Source: Leucobacter sp. OLIS6 (GTDB lineage Bacteria > Actinomycetota > Actinomycetes > Actinomycetales > Microbacteriaceae). From it: a stretch of 64,000 nucleotides of DNA. The DNA lies in NCBI RefSeq assembly GCF_002752355.1, contig NZ_MRAV01000011.1, positions 1 to 64,000 on the forward strand, read 5' to 3'. The position numbers were made by a program, and so were the translations under genes. Shown here piece after piece: positions 45,857 to 54,294 of the stretch. The first letter of the stretch is position 1, and every line of letters begins with the position of its first letter. The notes under the pieces were generated by a model, which worked only from the letters and a program-made list of their open reading frames with translations, was not told the DNA's origin and searched no databases.

Positions 45857-47040
45857 GCGGTGCCCTCCTCGAACGATGCCTCGTAGCGCGCGAGCCAGTC
45901 GCGCTGCTCCTCGATCCGCGGGTGCGGCTCGGAGTAGACGTGGGCGAACATGTCGTCGGCGTCGGGCGCCGGCAGGGTCAGGATCGCGTCGCGCACCCGC
46001 TTCGCCTCGGCGTCCGCCTCGGCCGCGGTCTGCGCGACGAACGCGTCGTCGATCAGCCCGCGGTCGCGCAGGTAGCGCTCGAAGCGCTCGATCGGGTCGC
46101 GCTGCTGCCAGGCGGCGAGCTCCGCGTCCTCGCGGTACCGGGTCGGGTCGTCGCTCGTGGTGTGCGCGCCGATGCGGTAGGTGAGCGCCTCGATGTAACC
46201 GGGGCCGCCGCCCGTGCGCGCCTCGCGCAGGTAGCGGCGCCCGACCGCGTAGGCGGCGAGCGGGTCGTTGCCGTCGATCTGCACGGCGCGCAGGCCGAAG
46301 CCGAGCGCGCGACGGTACAGCGGCGTGCGCGACTGGCGCTCAACCGGTACCGAGATGGCCCAGCGGTTGTTCTGCACGACGAACACCTCGGGGGTCTGGT
46401 AGCTCGCGGCGAAGATCATCGCCTCGTTCGCGTCGCCCTGGCTGGTGGTGCCGTCGCCGTAGAACACGAGCGTCGCCTCGCCCGTCTCGGTGGCCTCCTC
46501 GCCGGCGTCCATCGAGGTGACGCCCGCGCGGCGCTTCGCGTCGAGCAGCTGGCCGAGCGCGTTGCCCGTCGCGTGCTGGGTCTGGGCGCCGAGCACGAGC
46601 GTGTAGAGGTGGAAGTTGCCGTTCGCCGGGTCGGTGACGTCCCAGCCGCCGTGGGTCAGGCCGCGGAACTGTGCCGCGACCTGGAGGAATCCGACACCGC
46701 GGATGCGCGCGATGGCGTGCTCGCGGTAGGCGGGGAAGATGTGGTCCTGCGGCTCCGAAGCGCGGGCGATGCCCACCTGGCAGCCCTCCTGCCCGACGCT
46801 CGGCACCCAGAGCGCGAGCTGCCCCTGGCGCTGCAGGTGCGTGCACTCGGTGTCGAAGGCGCGGGTCGCGACCATGTCGGTGTACCACTGCCGCAGCTCG
46901 TCGTCGGAGACGCTCTCGAGCTCGGCGGCGTACTCCGCGGCGGTTTCGGACGGCGCGAACCGTCCGTCCTCGTCGAGGAATCGGATCGGTTCGGGGTCGG
47001 CTCCGCTGTGCAGCGGGCTCGCGCTGATCTGTTCGGCCAT
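45853..47040 (-). CDS. bkdA: Branched-chain 2-oxoacid dehydrogenase E1 alpha
   Basis: This 395-residue E1 subunit has the ThDP motif GDGTTSQGDANEAM...VVQNN. The regulatory loop carries IGAHTTSDDPTRYR, the segment phosphorylated in eukaryotic BCKDH but not known to be modified in bacteria. It is the first gene of the bkd unit (E1 alpha, E1 beta, E2). A HisC-like aminotransferase gene lies 69 bases upstream on the same strand and may supply oxoacids. Confidence 0.93.
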   Translation of the reverse strand: MAEQISASPLHSGADPEPIRFLDEDGRFAPSETAAEYAAELESVSDDELRQWYTDMVATRAFDTECTHLQRQGQLALWVPSVGQEGCQVGIARASEPQDHIFPAYREHAIARIRGVGFLQVAAQFRGLTHGGWDVTDPANGNFHLYTLVLGAQTQHATGNALGQLLDAKRRAGVTSMDAGEEATETGEATLVFYGDGTTSQGDANEAMIFAASYQTPEVFVVQNNRWAISVPVERQSRTPLYRRALGFGLRAVQIDGNDPLAAYAVGRRYLREARTGGGPGYIEALTYRIGAHTTSDDPTRYREDAELAAWQQRDPIERFERYLRDRGLIDDAFVAQTAAEADAEAKRVRDAILTLPAPDADDMFAHVYSEPHPRIEEQRDWLARYEASFEEGTA

Positions 47041-47109
47041 CGTTCCGAGTGTAACGAGGCCGCATCGCGAATCGCGGATATGTTCGGGGCGTCCCGCCAG
47101 CCCCGCGCA

Positions 47110-48216
47110 CTACCGGGCCGCGAGGGACTCCCGCACGATCCGGATCACGACGGGCAGGCTCTCGGCCTCCGCGACCGTGATCCGCACGCCAGCACCCGGG
47201 AACGGACGCACCAGCGTGCCCTCGGCGGCGAAGGCGGCGGCGAGCTCGGCCGCGCTCTCGACACCACCGGGCCCCTCGGGGATCCAGACGAAGTTGCCCT
47301 GCGCGTCCGGGATCGCGAGCCCCAGCTCGCGCAGACCCGAGACGAGCTCGGCGCGACGGGCGACGAGCACCTCGATGCGGGCGGCGAGTTCGGCTCGGGC
47401 GTCCGGCTGCAGCGACGCGAGCGCGGCCGCCTCCGCGACGCCCGTGACCGAGAGCGGGATCGCGGTGACCTGCGCGGCGGCGAGGATCGCCGGGGCGCCG
47501 ACGGCGTAGCCGATGCGCAGGCCGGCGAGCCCGTACGCCTTGGAGAAGGTGCGCAGCACGACCAGGTTGGGATGGTTCGCGAGCACCTCTTCGCCGCGAA
47601 CGGCCTCCGGGTCGGTGACGAACTCGCGGTAGGCCTCGTCGAGCACCACGAGGGTGTCGGCGGGCACGCGCTGCATGAAGCGCTCGAAGTCGGCGCGGCG
47701 GATCGTCGGACCGGTCGGGTTGTTGGGCGTGCAGAGCAGCACGATGCGGGTGCGCTCGGTGATCGCGTCCGCCATCGCGTCGAGGTCGTGCTCGGCGTTC
47801 TCGGTGAGCGGCACGGGCACCGAGACGGCGCCCGAGTTCAGGCCGAGCGAGGGGTACGCCTCGAAGCTGGGCCAGGCGTGCAGCACCTCGTCTCCCGGCG
47901 CCGCGGCCGCGGCGACGAGCTGGAACAGGATCGCGACGGACCCGGCCGCGAGGTGCACCCCGTCGAGCGAGACGCCGAACTCCGCAGCGAGCGCGGCACG
48001 CAGCTCGGGCATCGCGGCGGCGGCGTAACGGTTGACCGCGGCGGGGTCGGAGAGCACGTCGATGACGGCCTGCAGCGGCGGGAAGGGGTTCTCGTTGCTC
48101 GACAGCTTGAATCCCGGTCGGGTGGGCGCCGCGCCCTGCCGGTAGGGCGGCACGGTGAGCACGTCGGCCCGCAGGCGGACCGGAGGACGGGGGGCTGCGG
48201 ACGCGGCTTCGCTCAT
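47110..48216 (-). CDS. HisC-like aminotransferase (class I/II)
   Basis: This 368-residue PLP enzyme has the Schiff-base Lys in RTFSKAYGLAGLRIG, NNPTGP and the phosphate-binding Arg region. It belongs to the histidinol-phosphate aminotransferase group. Next to a branched-chain oxoacid dehydrogenase it may act instead as an aromatic or broad-range aminotransferase (Pat). The other his genes are absent. It starts 4 bases after the TPR gene stop, so the two are co-transcribed. Confidence 0.88.
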   Translation of the reverse strand: MSEAASAAPRPPVRLRADVLTVPPYRQGAAPTRPGFKLSSNENPFPPLQAVIDVLSDPAAVNRYAAAAMPELRAALAAEFGVSLDGVHLAAGSVAILFQLVAAAAAPGDEVLHAWPSFEAYPSLGLNSGAVSVPVPLTENAEHDLDAMADAITERTRIVLLCTPNNPTGPTIRRADFERFMQRVPADTLVVLDEAYREFVTDPEAVRGEEVLANHPNLVVLRTFSKAYGLAGLRIGYAVGAPAILAAAQVTAIPLSVTGVAEAAALASLQPDARAELAARIEVLVARRAELVSGLRELGLAIPDAQGNFVWIPEGPGGVESAAELAAAFAAEGTLVRPFPGAGVRITVAEAESLPVVIRIVRESLAAR

Positions 48217-48220
48217 CCCC

Positions 48221-49630
48221 TCAGTTTAGTGAGAGCCCCAGGCCGACCCCGGCGACGATCGCGCCAACCGCGGCGATCCCGATGGAGGCCGCAGCGATGC
48301 GGCGGGCGGTGCGGACCGCCTCGGCCGAAGGGAGCCGATCGGCGACCAGTCGGCGTTCCTTCGCCTGCGCGAGCGCGACGAGCGGCGGGCCGGCGAACAC
48401 GGCCATGATCCCGAATGCGGCGCAGGCGCCGATCACCGAGTCGACATGCCACTCCTGCGCGTGCCCGAGGACGCCTCCGCCTACCGAGAGGGTGAGCACG
48501 ACCCCGAACAGTGCGGCGAACACCCCGACGCCGAGCCGCCCCCATCCGGTGTTCGCCTCCTTCTGCTTGGTCCTCGCGATCATGCGCAGCGTCGAGGCGG
48601 AGTGCAGGCCTTCGAGCCGGCGCTCGTCGGCTCGGGAACCGAACAGGATCGCGAGTTCGGCGACGAGCAGCCCGAACAGCGGCACCCCGATCGCGAACCA
48701 GTGCGTGGCGACGCCCCACAGCGGCCACGGGAGGCAGACGAGGGCGAGCGGTACGGCGAACCGCAGCCTCGGCGCCCGCTCCCAGGTCCTGCGGAACTCG
48801 ACCCGCGAGGCCGCGCGCATGCTGCCGAGCAGGATCACGAAGTTCTTGATCATCAGGACCACGAGGAAGAGGAGGGCGAGCGGGAGCGCGAGCGCGACGG
48901 TGCTCCAGATCGCGAACGCCGGGATCCAACGGCGTCGTACCCAGATGGTCTCGCGGAACGCCCACGCGGCGGCCGAATCGGTCGGGTCGGCCGCGAGCGC
49001 CGACCGGATCAGCCGGGTCGCACCGATGTCGGTCCGAGCTCCGAACGCGGCCTGCTGGAGCAGGAGCACGGGGTCGCCCGGGTCGATCGCGAGGCCCGCC
49101 CGCACCAGGCGAGCGGCCTCCGCGCGATCCTTGATCTCGCCCATGACCGCGGCAGCAGCGCTGAGCGCACCCGGATCGCTCGGCGAGAGCGACACCGCGG
49201 TCTGCGCATGCTGACGGGCCAGGTGGAAGGCGCCGGGCTGCCGCCGGCCCACGCCGGCCTCGGCGCGCGCGAGCAGCAGGTGCGCCCCGGCGTTCCAGGA
49301 GTATCGCGCCACCACTCCGCGTGCGAGGTCCCGGGCCTCCTCGAAGCGCTCCTGGTCGAGCAGGATCCGGACGAGGGTCACGGGCAGCAGGCCGTTCTCG
49401 GGGTCGAGCCGGATCGCGGTGCGCGCCGCGTGCTCGGCCGCACCGAGGCGCTTGCGCGCCAGCTCGATCTCGGAGAGCAGGTCCCAGAGCCGCGGGTCCT
49501 CGGGGAAGCTCGCGAGACCGGTCCCGCACTCCTCGGCGGCCTCGTCGAGGCGACGGAACTCCTGCAGCATCTCGACGCGCTTCGCGACGTCGCTCGCGGT
49601 CGTCCCGCGCTCGCTCATCGGGTCCTGCAT
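48221..49630 (-). CDS. TPR-containing membrane protein
   Basis: The N-terminal 210 residues of this 469-residue protein hold several tetratricopeptide-like helical repeats (for example the stretch with AARTAIRLDPENGLLPV and ARQHAQTAVSLSPSDPGAL). The C-terminal half has about six hydrophobic segments between 235 and 465. I chose ATG 49630, which has AGAGGA upstream; ATG 49618 is also possible. Function unknown; TPRs suggest protein binding at the membrane. Confidence 0.75.
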   Translation of the reverse strand: MQDPMSERGTTASDVAKRVEMLQEFRRLDEAAEECGTGLASFPEDPRLWDLLSEIELARKRLGAAEHAARTAIRLDPENGLLPVTLVRILLDQERFEEARDLARGVVARYSWNAGAHLLLARAEAGVGRRQPGAFHLARQHAQTAVSLSPSDPGALSAAAAVMGEIKDRAEAARLVRAGLAIDPGDPVLLLQQAAFGARTDIGATRLIRSALAADPTDSAAAWAFRETIWVRRRWIPAFAIWSTVALALPLALLFLVVLMIKNFVILLGSMRAASRVEFRRTWERAPRLRFAVPLALVCLPWPLWGVATHWFAIGVPLFGLLVAELAILFGSRADERRLEGLHSASTLRMIARTKQKEANTGWGRLGVGVFAALFGVVLTLSVGGGVLGHAQEWHVDSVIGACAAFGIMAVFAGPPLVALAQAKERRLVADRLPSAEAVRTARRIAAASIGIAAVGAIVAGVGLGLSLN

Positions 49631-49722
49631 GCGGCGGCGATCCTCTCGTGGTCCTCGGGCCAAGGATAGGAGGCTCGCGTGGTTCCCGGGCGGATCCGGG
49701 GCCAGGGTGCGAGAATCGTCCC

Positions 49723-50136
49723 ATGAGGATCATCGCCCGCATCATCGTCTGCGCGTTCGCGCTGTGGCTCACCACGCTGATCGTGGGCGGCAGCGGGGAT
49801 CACGGCGTCTGGGTCGAGCCCTACGCCGACGATTCGAGCGCCCGGGTCATGAGCTTCCTGCTCGTCGCCCTCATCTTCGGCATCGTGAACGCGACGCTCG
49901 GCACCGTCATCCGCATCGTGTCGATCCCGCTCCGGATCCTGACCCTGGGCCTGTTCGGCCTGATCATCAACGGATTCCTGCTGCTCGTGGTGGCCTGGTT
50001 CGCGAACGCGATCGGCTGGGGCCTGCACGTCGACACCTTCTGGTGGGGCGTGCTCGGTGCGCTGGTGCTCTCGATCCTGTCAGGCATCATGAACGGGATC
50101 CTCGGCACCGGCAAGCGCGCGGACCGGGATCGCTGA
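49723..50136 (+). CDS. Mycobacterial-type four-TM phage-holin-superfamily membrane protein
   Basis: This 137-residue protein has four hydrophobic segments (about 3-20, 42-60, 70-95 and 105-130) and the pattern ILTLGLFGLIINGFLLLVVAW typical of the superfamily. In chromosomal actinobacterial context these are small housekeeping-like membrane proteins, not lysis genes. No phage genes surround it. It precedes a phosphatase gene by 4 bases. Confidence 0.82.
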   Translation: MRIIARIIVCAFALWLTTLIVGGSGDHGVWVEPYADDSSARVMSFLLVALIFGIVNATLGTVIRIVSIPLRILTLGLFGLIINGFLLLVVAWFANAIGWGLHVDTFWWGVLGALVLSILSGIMNGILGTGKRADRDR

Positions 50137-50140
50137 GCCG

Positions 50141-50653
50141 ATGGCCGGGTCGACGACCGGGGCGGCCGTCACCGCTCCCCTGCGCGTCTGCTTCGTCTGC
50201 ACGGGCAACATCTGCCGTTCGCCCATGGCCGATGTGGTGTTCCGCGCCCTCGCCGAGCGGGCGGGATCGGGCGACCGCTTCGCCGTGACCTCGCGAGGAA
50301 CGGGCGACTGGCACGTCGGCCAGCAGGCCGATGCGCGCGGACGCGACGCCATGCGGCGGGCCGGCTACGACGGTGAGGCGCACCGGGCCGCGCAGCTCGC
50401 GGCCGCCGATGTCGCGGGGAACGACCTGCTCGTCGCGCTCGACCGGGGGCACGCGGAGGCGATGCTCCGGCTCGGTGCGGACCCGGATCGCGTCGTGCTG
50501 CTCACCGAGTTCGATCCCGAGCACCCCGAGGATCCCGACGTGTTCGACCCCTATTACTCCGAGCAGCCCGTGTACGACCGGGTGCTCGCCCAGGTGGAGC
50601 GCTCCTGCGCGGTGCTGCTCGAACGGCTCGACGGCGGGCGCGCCGGCGCATAG
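50141..50653 (+). CDS. Low-molecular-weight protein-tyrosine phosphatase
   Basis: This 170-residue phosphatase has the P-loop CTGNICRS at 20-27 (nucleophile Cys20, Arg26) and the general acid Asp in DPYYSEQPVYD near the C-terminus. It may dephosphorylate a tyrosine kinase or arsenate-like compounds, though no kinase gene adjoins it. It is encoded directly after the holin-like gene. Confidence 0.92.
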   Translation: MAGSTTGAAVTAPLRVCFVCTGNICRSPMADVVFRALAERAGSGDRFAVTSRGTGDWHVGQQADARGRDAMRRAGYDGEAHRAAQLAAADVAGNDLLVALDRGHAEAMLRLGADPDRVVLLTEFDPEHPEDPDVFDPYYSEQPVYDRVLAQVERSCAVLLERLDGGRAGA

Positions 50654-50665
50654 GGCGTCGACGGC

Positions 50666-51322
50666 TCAGGCCGCGCAGCCCGAGGTGTCGCCCGGTGCGG
50701 CGCCCGCTTCGGCCCCTCCGGTCCCGGCGTAGCTCGCGACCGGCAGCAGGTCGGCCCAGCCGAGGCGCAGGTAGAGCGCTCGGCCCTCGGGCGACGCGAT
50801 GAGCGCACCGGCGTCGGCCCCGCGCGACACCGCCCAGTCGCCGAGCGCGTCGACGACCCGCCGTCCGAGCCCCCGGCGGCGGAACCGCTCGTCGGTCGAG
50901 ATGCGGTCGAGCACCGCGAAGTCGCCCGCCAGGCCTGCCGTGCCGCGAGCGGCCTCGACCCCGTCCACCATGAGCGAAACGGTCGCGACGTCGCCCCGCT
51001 CCTCGAGGATCGCGTCGCGGTCGCGCGGCATCGCAGTGAGCCGCGCGGTCATCATGGTCTCGACGCGGGACACGCTCCGCAGTCCGCCGAGCTCGGCGGC
51101 GACCTCCGCGTCCGGCTCGCCGAGCACGGTCAGCCAGCGGCGCGGGCCGTCGGAGCGCGCGACGAGGCGACGCGCCTCCTCGGGCGACGGGGACTCGACG
51201 ACGCGCTCGACCTCGCGGTGCTCATCGCCGATCCGCACCAGCCAGGCGGCTCCGTCGCGCTCCAGCGGCTTCTCGCGGCACGCGGCCCAGCCCTCGGCCC
51301 ACCGGTCGACCATCAGCGACAT
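50666..51322 (-). CDS. GNAT-family N-acetyltransferase
   Basis: The C-terminal half (about 85-200) of this 218-residue protein is a GNAT domain with the acetyl-CoA motif RRRGLGRRVVDAL around 149-161 and RISTDERF just before. The N-terminal half has no recognised motif. Substrate unknown. It converges with the phosphatase gene. Confidence 0.82.
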   Translation of the reverse strand: MSLMVDRWAEGWAACREKPLERDGAAWLVRIGDEHREVERVVESPSPEEARRLVARSDGPRRWLTVLGEPDAEVAAELGGLRSVSRVETMMTARLTAMPRDRDAILEERGDVATVSLMVDGVEAARGTAGLAGDFAVLDRISTDERFRRRGLGRRVVDALGDWAVSRGADAGALIASPEGRALYLRLGWADLLPVASYAGTGGAEAGAAPGDTSGCAA

Positions 51323-51381
51323 CGCTGCTCCCCTCGCTCGTCTGCAGCGAGCCTACGCTCCGCGGCATCCGACGGCACGGC

Positions 51382-53433
51382 TCAGAGGATCCCGCCGACC
51401 GCCCCGCACCAGCCCGCCTGCCCGGCGCCCGCGCGGCTCCCGATCACCGAGACCAGCGAGCCGTAGGGCTCCCGCCATTCGCTGTGCCGGTGCGCGTGCT
51501 GATCGGCGGCGATCGCGTGCCCGCCGATCCAGCCGTCGGCCGTGCGCTCGACGGGAACGAGGGCACCGTCGACGGCGACCTCGATCCACTCGGCGTCGCT
51601 CCGCACGCGGACCTCCACCGCGGGCGCGCGACCCTGCTCGTCGGCCTCCGATCCGTCGCCCACCAGGCGCAGCGCGACATCGAGGGTCGGCGCGGCGGCG
51701 AGCGCACCGCCTCCGGGCCGGGTTCCGGTCGGGATCGGTCCCGTACCCGGTTCCCCCGTGAGCGCCGGGGTGCGCTCGGGCGCCGCGCGCAGCGACGTCC
51801 CCGTCTCGAAGGCCCCCGCGAACGCGATGAGCCGCCAGTCGTCGTACGCTCGGCCCGCGAACGTGAGCCCCACCGGCATGCCGGTGCTCGCCATGCGCCC
51901 CATGGGGACGGTGGCGGTCGGGATCCCGTAGTGCCGCGGGACGAGGCCCCCGTTCGAGACGCCGACGCCGTTCGTCCAGGCCTTCCGGTGCTCGTCGTGA
52001 TCCCGCTCGGCGTCCTCGCGGCTCACGTCGGCGGCCGCGGGGAACACGAGGGCGTCGAGGCCCTGCGCGGTCATCCATTCCTCGAGGTCGATGCGGCGCG
52101 CCGCTTCGAGCCCGCGCACCCCCGCTTCGAGGTGCGCGAAGTCCTCCAGGCGCTCGGGGAGCCCGCGCCGCGCGATCTCGACGTACTCGGCCATGTCGAT
52201 GTCGTAGACGGGATCGTAGACCTCGAGCACGTCGGCGACCGTTCCGGTCGGCACGGGGTAGATCCGCGGCCCGTCGGCGTCGACCAGGCGGTGCAGCCCG
52301 GGATCGCCGTTCGCTCGGAGGAAGTCGTCGAAGCCCCACGCCTGCAGGTCGTGCACCTCCTCGCGCAGGTACTCCTCGGGCCACAGGCCGCGCTCGACCG
52401 GGGTCCGGGCACCCGGGCGATCCCGTTCGTAGTTCGACACCGCGGGGAAGTCGCACTCCACCACCTCGGCGCCGAGACCTTCGAGCGCGCGTCGCGCGCG
52501 CTCCCACAGCGCGAGCACGTCGGGGTGCGTCTCGATCGGCACGTCGGCGCCCGCGTCGCGACCGATGTACATGCGCGGCACCCCGAGTCGCACGCCGCGC
52601 AGGGCGCCGTCGTCCCTCAGCCGCGCGAAGCGTTCGGGCCGCAGCTCCGACGGCCGGGGCAGCGCGATCCAGCGCTGGCTGCGCCAGAAGTCGCCGCGCG
52701 TCTCGGAGTCGTCGACCACGAGCAGGTCGAGCACCTCGAGCAGGTCGGCCACGGTGCGCGTCTGCGGCACCACGACGTCCATCGTCGGGGTGAGCGGCCA
52801 GTTGCCGCGGGTCGAGATGACCCCGCGCGATGGAGTGTAGGCGACGAGGGCGTTGTTCGATGCGGGGGCGCGGCCCGACGACCAGGTCTCCTCGCCGAGG
52901 CCGAAGGCGGCCATGCTCGTCGCGGTCGAGACGCCCGATCCGTTCGAGGATCCCGACACGTAGGCTGCGGCGAGGTAGTCGGGGTTGTAGGGACTCTCGG
53001 CTCGGCCGTACACGCCGCGCTGCATGCCGCCGTTCGCCATCGGCGGCATGTTGGTGAGGCCGAGCAGCACGGCACCGCCCGCGCGGAGCCGTTCGACCGC
53101 GAAGGCGTCGTGCTGCGCGATGAGACGGGCGAAGGCCGGGGATCCCGCGGCGACGGGCAGGCCGCGAGCGAGGTAGCTGTCCTTCGCGGTGTAGGGGATC
53201 CCGTCGAGCGGACCGAGCAGCTCCCCCGCGGCGCGGCGCTCGTCGGATGCGCGGGCGGCGGCGAACGCGCCGGGATCCAGCACGGGGATCGCGTTGAGCC
53301 GCAGCCCGTGCCGGTCGTAGCCCCCGATGCGCCGCAGATACTCGTGCACGAGGCCGACGCTCGTCACCTCGCCGCCGTCCAGCGCGCTCCGCAGCTGCTC
53401 GATCCCGGCCTCGACCACATCGATCCGCTCCAC
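51382..53433 (-). CDS. Long amidase-signature protein with C-terminal extension
   Basis: This 683-residue amidase-signature enzyme has Lys84 (YTAKDSY), cis-Ser162 in SGSSNGSG and nucleophile Ser186 in EETWSSGR. The 24-residue serine spacing is kept, but the usual GGSIR after the nucleophile is replaced by SSGRAPASNN. About 100 residues beyond the catalytic domain (about 590-683) form an extra domain. The GTG at 53433 follows GAGGAGG. It is controlled by the divergent TetR gene. Substrate unknown; allophanate hydrolase or an amide of a xenobiotic are possible. Confidence 0.85.
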   Translation of the reverse strand: MERIDVVEAGIEQLRSALDGGEVTSVGLVHEYLRRIGGYDRHGLRLNAIPVLDPGAFAAARASDERRAAGELLGPLDGIPYTAKDSYLARGLPVAAGSPAFARLIAQHDAFAVERLRAGGAVLLGLTNMPPMANGGMQRGVYGRAESPYNPDYLAAAYVSGSSNGSGVSTATSMAAFGLGEETWSSGRAPASNNALVAYTPSRGVISTRGNWPLTPTMDVVVPQTRTVADLLEVLDLLVVDDSETRGDFWRSQRWIALPRPSELRPERFARLRDDGALRGVRLGVPRMYIGRDAGADVPIETHPDVLALWERARRALEGLGAEVVECDFPAVSNYERDRPGARTPVERGLWPEEYLREEVHDLQAWGFDDFLRANGDPGLHRLVDADGPRIYPVPTGTVADVLEVYDPVYDIDMAEYVEIARRGLPERLEDFAHLEAGVRGLEAARRIDLEEWMTAQGLDALVFPAAADVSREDAERDHDEHRKAWTNGVGVSNGGLVPRHYGIPTATVPMGRMASTGMPVGLTFAGRAYDDWRLIAFAGAFETGTSLRAAPERTPALTGEPGTGPIPTGTRPGGGALAAAPTLDVALRLVGDGSEADEQGRAPAVEVRVRSDAEWIEVAVDGALVPVERTADGWIGGHAIAADQHAHRHSEWREPYGSLVSVIGSRAGAGQAGWCGAVGGIL

Positions 53434-53455
53434 ACCGGCCTCCTCGCCCGCCCGA

Positions 53456-53501
53456 CGTTATTGTCACCCCTCACAATAACGACTGCGCGGCTCGAGTCCA
53501 A
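53456..53501 (-). promoter_or_regulatory. Amidase promoter with TetR operator
   Basis: On the minus strand TTGGAC (53501-53496), a 17-base spacer and TATTGT (53478-53473) form a good promoter. A perfect inverted repeat (CGTTATTGT, 8-base gap, ACAATAACG; 53456-53481) overlaps the -10 and start site, the expected place for repression by the divergent TetR protein. Confidence 0.7.
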
Positions 53502-53531
53502 CACCGATCCCGCCCGGCTAGGCTGACCGCC

Positions 53532-54185
53532 ATGGCCGTCGATCCCTCCCAGCCCCGCGCACGGCGCATGCGTCCGGAGGATCGCCGCGAGCAGATCGTC
53601 GCAGCCGCACGCGCGCTCGCCCTCGAGGAGGGGCTCGACGCGATCTCCCGGCGCACCCTCGCAGCGCGGATCGGGGTCGCCGCCGCGCTCATCGGCCACT
53701 ACACGACCTCGATGGAGGAACTGGTCGCCGAGACCTTCACCGCCATCAGCGCCCGCGAACTCGCCGAGGTGCGCGAACTCGCCACCGCTCGCCCCACACC
53801 GACCGCGGCCCTCGCGGCGACCCTCGCCACCCTGCTCGGCGGCGAGCGCGACGACGTCACGGCCGTGTGGGCCGATGGTTGGAGCCTCGGTCGGCGATCG
53901 GCGCCCCTCGCCGGGGCCGTGCTCGAGCAGCTGATCGCCTGGGAGCGCCTCATGAGCGGAATCCTGCGCGACGGCGTCGCGGCCGGCGAGTTCCGCTGCG
54001 CCGCCCCCGAGGCGCTCGCCCGCGAGGTGATGGGCATGATCGACGGCCTGAACGCGCAGGCGCTCGTCCGGCGCCGGGCGGGCGGCGATCCCGGCGAATC
54101 GGAACCGCGCATCGATCTCGTCGCGGCCGTGCTCGCGACCGAGCTCGGGATCCCCCGGGAGGCGCTCGGACCGCGGCCCGCCTGA
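53532..54185 (+). CDS. TetR-family regulator divergent from the amidase gene
   Basis: This 217-residue regulator has an N-terminal HTH (about 15-60, with LAARIGVAAALIGHYTTSMEEL) and a C-terminal ligand domain. It is related to BetI-type TetR proteins (TetR_C_6-like pattern). It is divergent from the amidase gene, and the palindrome between them overlaps the amidase -10. TAGGCT at 53519-53524 lies only 7 bases before the ATG, suggesting a leaderless mRNA. Confidence 0.88.
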   Translation: MAVDPSQPRARRMRPEDRREQIVAAARALALEEGLDAISRRTLAARIGVAAALIGHYTTSMEELVAETFTAISARELAEVRELATARPTPTAALAATLATLLGGERDDVTAVWADGWSLGRRSAPLAGAVLEQLIAWERLMSGILRDGVAAGEFRCAAPEALAREVMGMIDGLNAQALVRRRAGGDPGESEPRIDLVAAVLATELGIPREALGPRPA

Positions 54186-54294
54186 CCTTCGGCCCCGGCC
54201 CCGGCCGCACGCGCGCGAATCGGGGCGGGGCCGGAATCGGACATGGGAGAATGGTCGGAGCAGCGCACGCCACCGACTCGGGAGAACGCCGAAC

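Noticed and set aside
49723-50136. Phage holin family hit suggesting prophage remnant
   Set aside because: No other phage genes, integrase or attachment repeats; this family is chromosomal in actinobacteria.
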